A DNA stretch of 64,000 nucleotides from Aliiruegeria lutimaris (GCF_900099935.1 NZ_FNEK01000020.1:24292-88291), one strand, 5' to 3'. Positions 52,200 through 62,157 are shown, numbered from the stretch's first letter. The notes: a model not told the origin generated them from the letters alone. Numbers and translations: made by a program.

Positions 52200-52693
52200 G
52201 ATGTGGTCCTTTGGTCGTGTCTTGTTTCGTTTCTGTCTGTCGGCGCCTCTTTGCGCCTTCGATGAGAGACAAATGGGGAGGTGTTGGAAAATGCAAAACC
52301 TTATGAAATTTTGAGGTCTATGCGCATTCATGCACATCACGGACGCTCGAGCGGGGTTGTCTGCTGCGCTTTGATTTCATGTCCTGATTCAAAGGGCACC
52401 GTTGGGGTTGGGCGCTGACTCTTTCGCCCCCACGAGGCAGCAGACATATGTCGAACGCACGAATGCTCCCGGTCCCGTGAAGGAAGTTCAGTGGTTTCGG
52501 GCCTTCACTGGTGGGAGAATCCGGTTCGTAAAGGGTCCATTGCTCAAGGGTATTGTCCCGATTTGGTACGGCACACTCGCCAAGCGCGAGGACATGTCGG
52601 GCAGGGCTGCACGATCGTTGTGTCCATTGTTGGCGAACTGGTCAGTTGAGTCCTGGTGGGTGTGCCTACGAACAACGCTGCGGGGGAAGAGAG
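52200..52693. other. 494-nt intergenic region, no supported gene
   Basis: The first ~150 nt hold the promoter region of the secreted repeat protein. From about 52400 to 52690 a plus-strand open frame exists (starting MGLGADSFAPTRQQTYVERT) without a clear ribosome binding site or recognisable domain. It is left uncalled. Confidence 0.4.
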
Positions 52694-53227
52694 CTACGCG
52701 GGATTTGCCGGCACGGCGATGGCGACGAGCCCCAGTTGGCGGGCGGCTGTCAGTGACAGGACGGAAGAGTTCAGCCCCTGGGGCTTCTGATAGTCGCGAA
52801 TTGCGCTGCGCGTTGCGGTGTTGAGCGTACCGGTGATCTCACCCTCGTAACGGCCGCGGGCCTTGAGAGCGCGTTGCAGCGAGGCAACGACGTCGGGGGT
52901 GAAACTGTTTGGGCAGGGCGTTTCGAACCAGAGTTCCTGGCGCTCTTCGACGATTTCCTGCCGGGATTCGGTTCGCGTGACAGCCGGGGTTGTCACGTTT
53001 CCATCTGCATCGAGAACCGCCGGGGTGACGATGATTTCCTCGGTGATGGTCTGTAGCCGGGCCGGGGTTTCGTCACGACCCCAGCATGTGCCGGGAGCGG
53101 CATCGGGTGGCCCGGAGGCATCACGCGAGGCGATCTGGCCCGGCTGTTGTGGGCGTGCAACTTCAGGAAGGCCCGGGCTGCAGGCGGGCAGGGCAAGCAA
53201 TGCGAGTAGCAGGGCCGGGCGGATCAT
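52694..53227 (-). CDS. lipoprotein with peptidoglycan-binding domain
   Basis: 177 aa. Lipobox LLALLALPACS gives lipid attachment at Cys16. A central extracytoplasmic part (WGRDETPARLQTITEEIIVT, EIVEERQELWFETPCPNSF) is followed by a PG_binding_1-type helical domain at about 108-170 (VASLQRALKARGRYEGEITG, TRSAIRDYQ). It probably tethers or senses peptidoglycan from the outer or inner membrane. Monocistronic. Confidence 0.82.
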   Translation of the reverse strand: MIRPALLLALLALPACSPGLPEVARPQQPGQIASRDASGPPDAAPGTCWGRDETPARLQTITEEIIVTPAVLDADGNVTTPAVTRTESRQEIVEERQELWFETPCPNSFTPDVVASLQRALKARGRYEGEITGTLNTATRSAIRDYQKPQGLNSSVLSLTAARQLGLVAIAVPANPA

Positions 53228-53277
53228 CGTTGCGTTCGGACGGGTTCAGAAACGGTTCGCCGCAGACTATCCGGTAG

Positions 53278-54177
<900 letters not shown>

Positions 54178-54180
54178 TCG

Positions 54181-54909
54181 GTGCTGCGGGCCGCGCTTGC
54201 CGCGTTTGTCGCGCTCGCGGTTCACTCGGCTGGGGCTGTGGGTGCGCAGGTATGTGAGAGCCCTATCGACGAAGCCAGCTACCGGGAGCCGACAGACCGC
54301 TATCCGCATGGTATTCTGGGGGATGACCTCGAATGGGGCACGCTGCGCCTGTCTTGCGGTGCACGCACGCTGGATGTCGTGCTGCCCGAGGAGATGGTTT
54401 TCGAAGACGTGGCGCCACGGCTGGTGGACCTTGATGCCGATGGTGCGCCGGAAGTGGTGGTGGTGGAGAGCCACCGGGACCAGGGCGCGCGATTAGCGGT
54501 GTGGGGGCTGGCGAAGAAGGAACCTGTTCGCCTCGCCGCGACGCCCTTTATCGGGACCCGTTTCCGTTGGTTGGCGCCCGTTGGCGTGGCCGATCTGAAC
54601 GGCGATGGAACGGTTGAGCTTGCCTATGTCGACCGGCCGCACCTGGCAAAGATCTTGCGTGTCTGGCGCTATTCCGATGGCAAGCTGACGGACGTGACTT
54701 CGGCGGCGGGCTTTTCCAATCACAAGATCGGTGAACGGGATATTGCGGGCGGAATACGGCATTGCAGCGGTGGCCCGGAAATGCTGCTGGCCTCGGCGGA
54801 TTGGAAGCGGCTTCTTGCCGTGCGGCTGGATGGACAAACCTTGCTGTCGCGCGATATTGGCCGGCATGAGGGACGTGCTTCTTTTGCGGCTGCTTTGGAA
54901 TGTCGGTAG
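54181..54909 (+). CDS. secreted VCBS/FG-GAP repeat protein
   Basis: 242 aa from GTG 54181. A signal peptide (AALAAFVALAVHSAGAVGA) is followed by a domain with FG-GAP-like calcium motifs DLDADGAPEVVVVE and DLNGDGTVELAYVD, suggesting an integrin-alpha-type beta-propeller fragment in the periplasm. Function unknown. It is co-directional and closely spaced with the ferredoxin gene, but no functional link is evident. Confidence 0.82.
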   Translation: MLRAALAAFVALAVHSAGAVGAQVCESPIDEASYREPTDRYPHGILGDDLEWGTLRLSCGARTLDVVLPEEMVFEDVAPRLVDLDADGAPEVVVVESHRDQGARLAVWGLAKKEPVRLAATPFIGTRFRWLAPVGVADLNGDGTVELAYVDRPHLAKILRVWRYSDGKLTDVTSAAGFSNHKIGERDIAGGIRHCSGGPEMLLASADWKRLLAVRLDGQTLLSRDIGRHEGRASFAAALECR

Positions 54910-54928
54910 CGGCACACTTCCCTCTCTC

Positions 54929-54963
54929 GTCACACCGAAGATGCTCTCTACCAGTTGAGCGCG
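54929..54963 (-). other. tRNA D-arm-like fragment
   Basis: The minus strand reads GCGCTCAACTGGTAGAGAGC followed by ATCTTCGGTGTGACG. The sequence GCTCAACTGGTAGAG is identical to that in the tRNA-like half at 5041-5080. No acceptor or T-arm follows, so it is not a tRNA. Confidence 0.35.
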
Positions 54964-55051
54964 GCGCACGCGGCGCAATCTGGAAAACCGACAAGTGTTG
55001 AAGACGGAAAGACTGCTCCGGTTATGTTTGAGCAGTCTGCCGACGTCAAAA

Positions 55052-55180
55052 GGGGGCTTTGCCCCCCGCGCTCGGACGAGCGCGCCCCCCAGGATATTTT
55101 CGGTCAAAAGAAGACAGGGAAGCACAAGGGACTTCTTCTGACGAAAAGTATCCCCGCCGGAGGCACGATCCGCAGGATCG
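55052..55180 (+). repeat. dispersed hairpin-rich intergenic repeat, copy 4
   Basis: The clearest copy: GGGGGCTTTGCCCCCC, GCGCTCGGACGAGCGC, GCCCCCCAGGATATTTTCGG with TCAAAAGAAGA, then ACTTCTTCTGACGAAAAGTA with TCCCCGCCGGAGGCACGATC. The GGATATTTT..TCAAAAGAAG arm pairs imperfectly with CTTCTTCTGACGAAAAGTATCC. Confidence 0.8.
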
Positions 55181-55275
55181 TTCACGCGTGCGCAGCACGC
55201 GCTACCGAGTGGCTATCCGGACCGCAAAACGGGTCAAGCCAGGCGAGTAATCGCAAAGCGATCTGTTTGCCGCCG

Positions 55276-56070
55276 TTACCGACGCCGACGTTGCGGACGG
55301 CGTTTCGGTTCCGAAATTGGTTCGAATTCCTTGTCGAGGCCTAGCTGGTCCCGCAGAACCCGCCCTTTCACTTCCTCGACCTCGCCCGGCTTGAGGTCGC
55401 CCAGGCGGAACGGGCCATAGCTCACGCGGATCAGCCGATTGACGGGCAAGCCCACGGTTTCCATGGCGCGGCGGATCTCGCGGTTGCGGCCCTCGCGAAT
55501 GCCGACCGTGATCCAGGCATTGGAGCCCTGCTGGCGGTCGAGCGTGACGCTCATCGGCTGAAAACGCTCGCCCTCGATCACGATGCCCTTACGGAGTGGC
55601 TCGAAAGTCTTGTCTTCCGGGCGGCCATTAACGCGGACGCGGTATTTCCGCACCCAACCCGTCGACGGCAATTCCAGCCGCCGCTTGATTGCGCCGTCAT
55701 TGGTCAGCAGAAGCAGTCCTTCGGAGGTCAGATCCAACCGGCCGACGGAGAGCACGCGAGGCATGTCCTCTGGTAGCGCATCGAAGACGGTCGGGCGGCC
55801 TTTCTCGTCCCGCGCCGTGGTCACGAGACCCGCGGGCTTGTGATAGAGCCAGAGGCGCGGCGGCTCGGTTTCGGCGAGCGGTTGTCCGTCGATGGTGATG
55901 CTGTCCGTGGCAGTCACGTTGAGGGCCGGGCTGTCGATCTTCTTGCCGTTCACAGTGACACGGCCGGCTTCGATCATGCGCTCGGCTTCGCGGCGCGAGG
56001 CATGGCCGGCACGGGCGATCACCTTGGCGATACGGTCGCCATCCTTGGGGGCTTCTGAATTCTGGGTCAT
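55276..56070 (-). CDS. rluB: 23S rRNA pseudouridine synthase, RluB/RsuA family
   Basis: 264 aa. N-terminal S4 domain (RIAKVIARAGHASRREAERM) and catalytic core with VGRLDLTSEGLLLLTNDG carrying the active-site Asp, WITVGIREGRNREIRRAMET and RVSYGPFRLGDL. A basic KRRPQRRRR tail probably helps rRNA binding. ATG 56070 has GGAGAG just upstream, which excludes a longer frame. Divergent from tadA. Confidence 0.92.
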   Translation of the reverse strand: MTQNSEAPKDGDRIAKVIARAGHASRREAERMIEAGRVTVNGKKIDSPALNVTATDSITIDGQPLAETEPPRLWLYHKPAGLVTTARDEKGRPTVFDALPEDMPRVLSVGRLDLTSEGLLLLTNDGAIKRRLELPSTGWVRKYRVRVNGRPEDKTFEPLRKGIVIEGERFQPMSVTLDRQQGSNAWITVGIREGRNREIRRAMETVGLPVNRLIRVSYGPFRLGDLKPGEVEEVKGRVLRDQLGLDKEFEPISEPKRRPQRRRR

Positions 56071-56132
56071 GCTCTCCGATACGATGCCACCGTGGCCTTG
56101 CCAAGAGCGCCGTGGCAGGGCAGGGGAGGAGA

Positions 56133-56585
56133 ATGAGCCCATTCACCAGCCATATGGACATTGCTCTGGACGAAGCCCGCGCTGCCGCTGCGCGCGGGGA
56201 GGTGCCCGTGGGCGCGGTGCTGGTGGACCCAATGGGCCGCGTCGTGGCGCGGGATGGCAACCGGACCCGCGAACTCAGCGACCCGACGGCGCATGCCGAG
56301 GTGCTGGTGATCCGCGCAGCCTGTGCGGCGGCGGGGTCCGAGCGGCTGCCGGGGCATGATCTCTACGTGACGCTGGAGCCTTGCCCGGCCTGTGCGATGG
56401 TCATCTCGGCGGCGCGGATCGCGCGGCTCTATTACGGCGCGGCAGACCCCAAATCCGGCGGCGTGGTGCAAGGGCCGCGCATTTTCTCGCATCCGCAGGC
56501 ACATCATGTACCGGAGGTCTATGACGGCATCCGGGCGGAGGAGGCTGAGCGCCTGTTGAAGGATTTCTTTGCCGCCCGGCGCTGA
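56133..56585 (+). CDS. tadA: tRNA-specific adenosine deaminase
   Basis: 150 aa. Zinc and catalytic residues in PTAHAEVLVIRAA (HAE) and LEPCPACAMVI (PCxxC). It converts A34 to inosine in the anticodon of tRNA-Arg(ACG). Start at 56133 with GGGAGGAG immediately upstream. Divergent from rluB, convergent with the following UPF0173 gene. Confidence 0.95.
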   Translation: MSPFTSHMDIALDEARAAAARGEVPVGAVLVDPMGRVVARDGNRTRELSDPTAHAEVLVIRAACAAAGSERLPGHDLYVTLEPCPACAMVISAARIARLYYGAADPKSGGVVQGPRIFSHPQAHHVPEVYDGIRAEEAERLLKDFFAARR

Positions 56586-56604
56586 ACCGGGCGGCGCATT
56601 CCGA

Positions 56605-57297
56605 TCAGATCTCAACGGGCTCCATCACTTCCGGCGTTTTCACCTCCAGGCCGGGCAGCGCTTCGATCAGCGCCTCGGCGGATTGCTCCAGCAGCGGGAA
56701 GGTCCGGTAATGGCAGGGGATCACGACCTTGAAGTCGAAGAACTTGCGGGCAGCGAAGGCGGCGCGCTTCATGTCCATAGTGAAATGGCCACCCGCACAG
56801 AGGATGCCGATATCGGGCTGATGCAGTTCTGTCCAGACGCCCATATCGGCCGTCACATCGGTATCTCCGGAAACATAGATCGTGTGCCCTTCGCCGCTGA
56901 TCATGAAGCCGGCCTCTCCGCCGGCATAGACTGGCCCCGCCTCGGAGCCGAGCGAGGAGGAATGAACCGCGTTCACCATCGTCACCGCGACCCCACCCAG
57001 GGCGACCGTGCCGCCCTTGTTGAAGCCGATGACATTGGCGCCTTCGGTGGCTTCCCAGTGGCTCATCAGGTCATAGATGCCGACAATCGGCGCGCCGAGT
57101 TCCCTTGACAGCGCCAGCGCGTCGGCGGAATGGTCGCCATGGCCGTGGGTGAGCAGGATATGGGTGGCGCCGGTAACTGCCTCGGCGCGGCGGGTTTCGG
57201 GGAAGGACGGGTTGCCCGTGAGCCAGGGATCGATCAGCAAAACCTGATCCGCGATCTCGATACGGAAGCCGGAATGGCCAAGCCAGGTGATCTTCAT
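56605..57297 (-). CDS. metal-dependent hydrolase, UPF0173 (metallo-beta-lactamase fold)
   Basis: 230 aa. MKITWLGHSGFRIEIADQVL at the N-terminus, THGHGDHSADALAL (HxHxDH metal motif), VSGDTDVTADM and PCHYRTFPLLEQSA at the end. A cytosolic hydrolase of unknown substrate. Convergent with tadA and divergent from the ceramidase-like gene. Confidence 0.93.
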   Translation of the reverse strand: MKITWLGHSGFRIEIADQVLLIDPWLTGNPSFPETRRAEAVTGATHILLTHGHGDHSADALALSRELGAPIVGIYDLMSHWEATEGANVIGFNKGGTVALGGVAVTMVNAVHSSSLGSEAGPVYAGGEAGFMISGEGHTIYVSGDTDVTADMGVWTELHQPDIGILCAGGHFTMDMKRAAFAARKFFDFKVVIPCHYRTFPLLEQSAEALIEALPGLEVKTPEVMEPVEI

Positions 57298-57358
57298 TTG
57301 TCTCCTCCTCCCAAAGAGCTAAGCATTGCAGGGGCGAGCCTATCGCGGAGGGATCGGA

Positions 57359-58015
57359 ATGGAAGGCCTATTGCGGAAGGTCGACGGATATTGTGAACGG
57401 ACCGATTTCACCTATTGGTCGGAGCCGGTGAATGCGCTCACAAATGCGGCCTTCCTGATCGCGGCCTTTCTGCTCTGGCGGCGGTTGCGCGGACAGGAAT
57501 TGCCGCTCGCGATCGGAATGTGCGTGGTCCTCGCGGCGATCGGTGTCGGCTCCTACCTGTTCCACACCCACGCGACGATCTGGGGGGCGATCGCGGACAC
57601 CACGCCGATCGCCCTCTTCATCCTGCTCTACATTTTCGCGGCCAATCGTGATTTCTGGAACCTCTCGTGGCAGTGGGCCTTGCTGGCGACGGCCGGGTTC
57701 TTCCCCTTCGCCGCGCTCACGGTGCCGCTGTTTCAAAAGCTTCCCTTCTTCGAGGTCTCGGCGGGGTACTGGCCGGTGCCGCTGCTGATCGCGCTCTACG
57801 CCACCGGCTTGCGCAGGCGTGCGCCCCGGACAGCTGGGGGATTGGCCATCGGGGCGGGAATCCTCTGCGCCTCGCTGGGGTTTCGGTCAGTGGACGAAAC
57901 CGTCTGCGCCAGCTTCCCGCTGGGCACGCATTTCCTGTGGCATATCCTGAACGGGATCATGCTGGGCTGGATGATCGAGGTCTATCGCCGCCACATGGTC
58001 GAGCGGGGCGCCTGA
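57359..58015 (+). CDS. ceramidase-family (CREST superfamily) membrane protein
   Basis: 218 aa with about seven membrane helices. Motifs of the alkaline-ceramidase/PAQR-like superfamily: YWSEPVNALTNAAFLIAAF, GVGSYLFHTHATIWGAIADT (His and Asp) and GTHFLWHILNGIMLGW (two His), which together could bind zinc. Bacterial members are thought to be membrane hydrolases; the substrate is not known. ATG 57359 has GGAGGGATCGGA upstream. Confidence 0.85.
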   Translation: MEGLLRKVDGYCERTDFTYWSEPVNALTNAAFLIAAFLLWRRLRGQELPLAIGMCVVLAAIGVGSYLFHTHATIWGAIADTTPIALFILLYIFAANRDFWNLSWQWALLATAGFFPFAALTVPLFQKLPFFEVSAGYWPVPLLIALYATGLRRRAPRTAGGLAIGAGILCASLGFRSVDETVCASFPLGTHFLWHILNGIMLGWMIEVYRRHMVERGA

Positions 58016-58020
58016 CGGGC

Positions 58021-58464
58021 TCAGTTCGTCTTGCGGCGCGGAGCGAAGGGCAGCGGGGTGACCGGCACACCGTCTTCGATCAGGCTCCTGGCTTCCTGCA
58101 TGTTGGCCTCGCCGTGAATCGAGCGTTGCGGCGCCTCGCCCTCGTGGATGGCGCGGGCCTCGCGGGCGAAATCGCGGCCGACATAATCGCTTTCGGCTTC
58201 GACCCGCTTGCGCAGCTCGGCGATTGCCTTTTCGGCCGTCGTGGCGGGTGCGGAAAGCGGATGTTCGGCGTCCGGGCGGGCGGGTTCGGGCTTGCGCTCG
58301 CTGGATTTCACATTCGGCGCCATCATCGCCTTTTCGACCTTGCCGGAGCCACAGACAGCACAACTCACCATCCCCGAAGCGACAAGCTTTTCGAAGGCAT
58401 TGGCCGACGCAAACCAGCTTTCAAAGCGGTGTCCATCGGCACATATGAGGCTGTACTTGATCAT
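58021..58464 (-). CDS. DUF1178 family protein
   Basis: 147 aa. The N-terminus MIKYSLICADGHRFESWF and CAVCGSGKVEKAMMAP form a putative zinc-binding region with Cys8, Cys37 and Cys40; the C-terminal half is helical (ATTAEKAIAELRKRVEAESD). Widespread in alphaproteobacteria, unknown function, probably cytosolic. Confidence 0.92.
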   Translation of the reverse strand: MIKYSLICADGHRFESWFASANAFEKLVASGMVSCAVCGSGKVEKAMMAPNVKSSERKPEPARPDAEHPLSAPATTAEKAIAELRKRVEAESDYVGRDFAREARAIHEGEAPQRSIHGEANMQEARSLIEDGVPVTPLPFAPRRKTN

Positions 58465-58522
58465 GCTCTTCAGATGTAACGCCTGACTGCGAGAATTTCA
58501 AAGGGCGTGCACGCCAGGTTCT

Positions 58523-58990
58523 CTAGCGAGCCTTGCCCGGATCGAAATTCCGCAGGATTGCCCGCAATTCCGGCTCGGCCACTTTCTTGCTGGCCTGCTT
58601 TGGCGAGAACCACTTGCGACGGCGTTGGTTGCATTCGGGAAAATCCTTGGCAAGCGACTTCACCTTGACCGGGAAGACGCAGACAACGCAGGGCAGGTCC
58701 TTCTCGCCCTTGGCCTCCGCGACCTTGATATAGCTGAAATAGCCGATGCAGTCCTGCTCGGCCTTGCCGCGAACACCGGCCTCTTCCCAGGCTTCGATCT
58801 TTGCCGCGCCATCCGGGGTCACGTTGCGCATCGGCCAGCCCTTCGGGATGATCCAGCGGCGGCTCGTGCGAGACGTTATCAACAGAACCTGAGGCTTGCC
58901 GTTAACGACACGATAGCAAAGCGCTCCATATTGGGTCCGGACATCCTTGTCCGCGGTCAGTCCCTTGGGAAGTTTGAAATTCTCTTGCAC
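58523..58990 (-). CDS. NUDIX hydrolase
   Basis: 155 aa. A Nudix box runs from GWPMRNVTPDGAAKIEAWEE to AGV (the usual GxxxxxE..REUxEExGU pattern is modified but has the metal-binding EAWEEAG). RWIIPKGWPM is typical of the diadenosine/diphosphoinositol-polyphosphate subgroup. It hydrolyses a nucleoside diphosphate derivative. Monocistronic. Confidence 0.9.
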   Translation of the reverse strand: MQENFKLPKGLTADKDVRTQYGALCYRVVNGKPQVLLITSRTSRRWIIPKGWPMRNVTPDGAAKIEAWEEAGVRGKAEQDCIGYFSYIKVAEAKGEKDLPCVVCVFPVKVKSLAKDFPECNQRRRKWFSPKQASKKVAEPELRAILRNFDPGKAR

Positions 58991-59083
58991 GGGTTACCTA
59001 TTACCGCATCGCCCTCGTGGCGGATGGTTCCTTGTGATTTCTGGCGGTGCCTTTTCAGTGTTGGTTATACTCTAGGTATCACC

Positions 59084-59112
59084 TACGACAGTTCTCTACC
59101 AGCTTTGCGACG
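59084..59112 (-). other. tRNA D-arm-like fragment
   Basis: The minus strand reads CGTCGCAAAGCTGGTAGAGA followed by ACTGTCGTA, again resembling a tRNA D-arm (AGCTGGTAGAG). No further tRNA parts follow. Confidence 0.25.
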
Positions 59113-59201
59113 AAAATGATTCGACCTAGATAGTAAAAATCGGCCTGAATGCAACGATTTTTGCGCGAAATACGGGGCTGGCGGGCGGTCTTTGCGCCGG
59201 A

Positions 59202-60410
59202 ATGGTGAGCCGCCAGTTGGAGGAACGGTACAACTTGGAACACGGTCAGGATTCAGCGGCGGGCGTTGCAATCGACACGCGGCACATGGATGGCGGCTTC
59301 ACGGGTTTCATCGGCTCGGAGATCTATCGCGGATCGAGTTACGGGGCGTGGCATCCGCTGCGCGTGCCGAGAGTCTCGACGGTGATGGACCTGGCCCGCG
59401 CGCTCGGCTGGCTCGGCGGCGAGAGTTATATCCCCTCGCCTTGTGCCAAGCCCGCGGCGCTCGCCCATTGGCATGACCCGGCCTATATCGCCGCCTTGCA
59501 AAAGGCCGAGGCCGAGCAGCAGGTTTCGCATGAGACGCGGGACTGCTTCGGGCTCGGCACACATTCCAACCCGGTCTACGGAGAGGTTTTCCGGCGACCC
59601 GCCACCGGGGCGGGGGGCTCGATCCTTGCTGGCGAGCTTCTGGCGCAGGGCGGGGTGATCTACCACCCGGCGGGCGGGACACATCACGGAATGCCGGCGC
59701 GGGCCAACGGGTTCTGCTACCTGAACGATCCGGTGCTCGCCATCCTGTCGCTGCGGCGGAACGGAATCCGTCGCATCGCCTATATCGACATCGACGCGCA
59801 TCATCCCGATGGGGTCGAGATGGGGTTTGCCGGCGATCCCGAAACCTTGATGATCTCGGTTCACGAGGAGCGGCGCTGGCCGTTTACCGGTGAGCTTGGC
59901 GAGGATGCGGGCGGGTCCGCGGTCAACCTGCCGGTGCCACGCGGGTTGAATGATACGGAGATGGCCCTGATCCGAGAGGCGCTGATCCTGCCCCTGGTGG
60001 ACCGCTTCGCGCCGGAGGCAATCGTGCTGCAATGCGGGGCGGATGCCGTCGAGGAGGACCCGCTCTCCCGGCTGTCGCTGTCCAACAATGCCCATTGGAA
60101 GATCGTCGCGGCGCTGCGCCCGCTCGCGCCGCGCTATCTCGTGCTCGGCGGGGGCGGCTACAACCCGTGGTCTGTCGGTCGGCTCTGGACGGGCGTCTGG
60201 GCGGTTCTGAACGGGATCGAGATCCCGGACCGGCTGCCGCCCGAGGGCGAGGCCGTCCTGCGCGCGATCTCGTGGCACGGGCACCGGCTTGGCCGCAATC
60301 CGCCGGAGCATTGGTTCACCACGCTGCAGGACGCTCCGCGCGAAGGCGCCGTTCGCCCCGAGTTGCACGACAGGCTGTCCTTCCTGCGGCAGCGCGAGGG
60401 GCTGGGCTAG
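59202..60410 (+). CDS. histone deacetylase superfamily (acetoin utilisation/AcuC-like) hydrolase
   Basis: 402 aa. HPAGGTHHGMPARANGFCYL (active-site His pair), AYIDIDAHHPDGVEMGFA (zinc Asp and His), SVHEERRWPFTG and QCGADAVEEDPLSRL (second zinc Asp), YLVLGGGGYNP. It deacetylates small amines, acetylpolyamines or proteins. The ATG at 59202 is taken; the conserved part begins near 59286, so a shorter start is possible. It is convergent with the Lrp-type regulator, their TAG stops overlapping, and lies near a PLP decarboxylase. Confidence 0.88.
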   Translation: MVSRQLEERYNLEHGQDSAAGVAIDTRHMDGGFTGFIGSEIYRGSSYGAWHPLRVPRVSTVMDLARALGWLGGESYIPSPCAKPAALAHWHDPAYIAALQKAEAEQQVSHETRDCFGLGTHSNPVYGEVFRRPATGAGGSILAGELLAQGGVIYHPAGGTHHGMPARANGFCYLNDPVLAILSLRRNGIRRIAYIDIDAHHPDGVEMGFAGDPETLMISVHEERRWPFTGELGEDAGGSAVNLPVPRGLNDTEMALIREALILPLVDRFAPEAIVLQCGADAVEEDPLSRLSLSNNAHWKIVAALRPLAPRYLVLGGGGYNPWSVGRLWTGVWAVLNGIEIPDRLPPEGEAVLRAISWHGHRLGRNPPEHWFTTLQDAPREGAVRPELHDRLSFLRQREGLG

Positions 60411-60838
60411 GTTCGGCGGTCGAACTTGCAGGACAGGTGGATGAGTGATTCCGTGTCGCGCACACCCGGAATGGCGCCGATCCGGTCCAGCGCCTCGTCC
60501 AGCTCTCCGGTTGACTCGGCAACGAGTTGCAGCACCAGGTCCATTCGCCCGGTCGTGCTGTGACAGCTCTCGACCTGTGGCATCGTCTTCAGCCGCTGCA
60601 CGAGCGGGGCCGTGCTGCGTGGCTCGATATGCAGAAGGACGGTCGCCCGAATGCGGCGGCGCTCGGCGGTTTCTCCCAACCGGATGGTGTAGCCCGCGAT
60701 CACGCCGGAATGCTTCAATCGCTCGATCCGGGCCTGGACGGTCGAACGTGCCACGCCGGCCTGCCGGGCAAGCTGGGAGGTGGGGGTGGAGCTGTCCGCG
60801 GCAAGGGCGGAGAGTAATTTTCTGTCGAGGTCGTCCAT
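60407..60838 (-). CDS. Lrp/AsnC family transcriptional regulator
   Basis: 143 aa. Helix-turn-helix (DDLDRKLLSALAADSSTPTS, AGVARSTVQARIERLKHSG) and an AsnC ligand domain (VESCHSTTGRMDLVLQLVAE). The second of two adjacent ATGs is preferred (AGG 7 nt upstream). It is divergent from the PLP-dependent decarboxylase with a 164-nt intergenic region, so it is the obvious candidate regulator of that gene. Confidence 0.9.
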   Translation of the reverse strand: MDDLDRKLLSALAADSSTPTSQLARQAGVARSTVQARIERLKHSGVIAGYTIRLGETAERRRIRATVLLHIEPRSTAPLVQRLKTMPQVESCHSTTGRMDLVLQLVAESTGELDEALDRIGAIPGVRDTESLIHLSCKFDRRT

Positions 60839-61002
60839 CATTTTGCCTGATATTTTCGTCATATTGCCGAAATTTGCAGGCGTTTTAAACGATTTTATTG
60901 GGTGAATCGTTCGGAACGCATGCGATCCTGTAATTGAAACATGCATCTTGCGAACGGTCGGAACAGGCCGCCATGCGGTGCCTTGGTTGGTGGAGCAGGC
61001 CA

Positions 61003-62157
61003 ATGGGATTGAACAAGACGATCTGGAAACATCCGGGCGATTATATCGCGGCACATCCAAGCGGCGGACCGGTGCTTTTTTTCGCGCCCGAGGTCCTGCA
61101 ACGGACAGCGGCGCGGTTTGTCGTCGGGTTTCCCGGGCTGGTGAGTTATGCGGTGAAGGCGAACCCGGAGGCGGCGGTGCTGCAGAACCTGAGCGCGGCG
61201 GGGATCACGGCCTTCGACGTGGCTTCTGTCGAGGAAATCGAGCTGCTACGCCGGGTGGTGCCGGGGGCGGTGCTGCATTTCAACAATCCGGTGCGCGGGC
61301 AGGCAGAGATCGCGCACGCCGTCGCGCTGGGTGTGCGCTCCTTCAGCGTGGATAGCCATTCGGAGCTGGCAAAGCTCGTCGCCTGCCTCCCCGTCGGCAG
61401 CGAGGTTTCGGTTCGTTTCAAGCTCCCGGTTCCCGGCGCAGCCTATGATTTCGGCAGCAAGTTCGGCGCCACGGCGGACCAGGCCGGAGAGTTGCTCCGC
61501 GCCGTTGCCTCCGCCGGTCTCGTTCCGTCGATGACCTTTCATCCCGGTACGCAATGCACCGAGGCGGCGGCATGGGAGAGCTATATTCGCGAGGCGGCGG
61601 TGATCTCGAAAGCCGCCGATGTGCGGATCGCGCGGCTGAACGTGGGCGGTGGTTTCCCGGCGCATCGGCGGAAACAGGCGCCGCCGGATCTCGAAGCGAT
61701 CTTCGAGCGGATCGGGCAGGCGGCCCGCGCCGCCTTCGGGCCGGAGCTGCCGAAGCTGCTCTGCGAGCCGGGGCGCGGCATGGTCGCCGAGAGCCAGTCG
61801 CTCGCCGCCCGCGTGCGCGCGGTGCGCGACGCTTCCGACGTTTTTCTCGACGATGGCGTTTATGGCGGGCTGATGGAGTTCCCGCAGATCGGCATTACGG
61901 ATCGCTTCGAGCTATATGATGGACATGGAAGCAAGCGGCGCGCCCCCTTGCGCACGCGGACCGTCTTCGGCCCGACCTGTGACAGTCTCGACCGGCTGCC
62001 GGGGCAGTTGAACCTGCCCGAGACCATTTCGGAGGGCGATGTTCTGCTCTTCCACGGCATGGGCGCCTATTCGACGGCGACGGTCACGCGGTTCAACGGG
62101 TTCGGTCACCTGGGATTGGCAACCGTTCGGTCGCTTGGGCATGATAGCTCACGATAA
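61003..62157 (+). CDS. type III PLP-dependent decarboxylase (ornithine/lysine/diaminopimelate type)
   Basis: 384 aa, fold-type III. LVSYAVKANPEAAVLQNL carries the PLP lysine, FHPGTQ and LNVGGGFPAHRRK bind the phosphate, EPGRGMVAESQSLAARVRAV follows, and VFGPTCDSLDRLP supplies the Cys-Asp pair of the second subunit's active site. It probably makes putrescine or cadaverine. The start at 61003 has GGAG 7 nt upstream; longer frames are unlikely. Divergent from an Lrp-type regulator. Confidence 0.88.
   Translation: MGLNKTIWKHPGDYIAAHPSGGPVLFFAPEVLQRTAARFVVGFPGLVSYAVKANPEAAVLQNLSAAGITAFDVASVEEIELLRRVVPGAVLHFNNPVRGQAEIAHAVALGVRSFSVDSHSELAKLVACLPVGSEVSVRFKLPVPGAAYDFGSKFGATADQAGELLRAVASAGLVPSMTFHPGTQCTEAAAWESYIREAAVISKAADVRIARLNVGGGFPAHRRKQAPPDLEAIFERIGQAARAAFGPELPKLLCEPGRGMVAESQSLAARVRAVRDASDVFLDDGVYGGLMEFPQIGITDRFELYDGHGSKRRAPLRTRTVFGPTCDSLDRLPGQLNLPETISEGDVLLFHGMGAYSTATVTRFNGFGHLGLATVRSLGHDSSR

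Noticed and set aside
52402..52824. 140-codon plus-strand frame in a spacer
   Set aside because: Its second half is antisense to the peptidoglycan-binding lipoprotein gene, and the first half shows no known domain or ribosome binding site.
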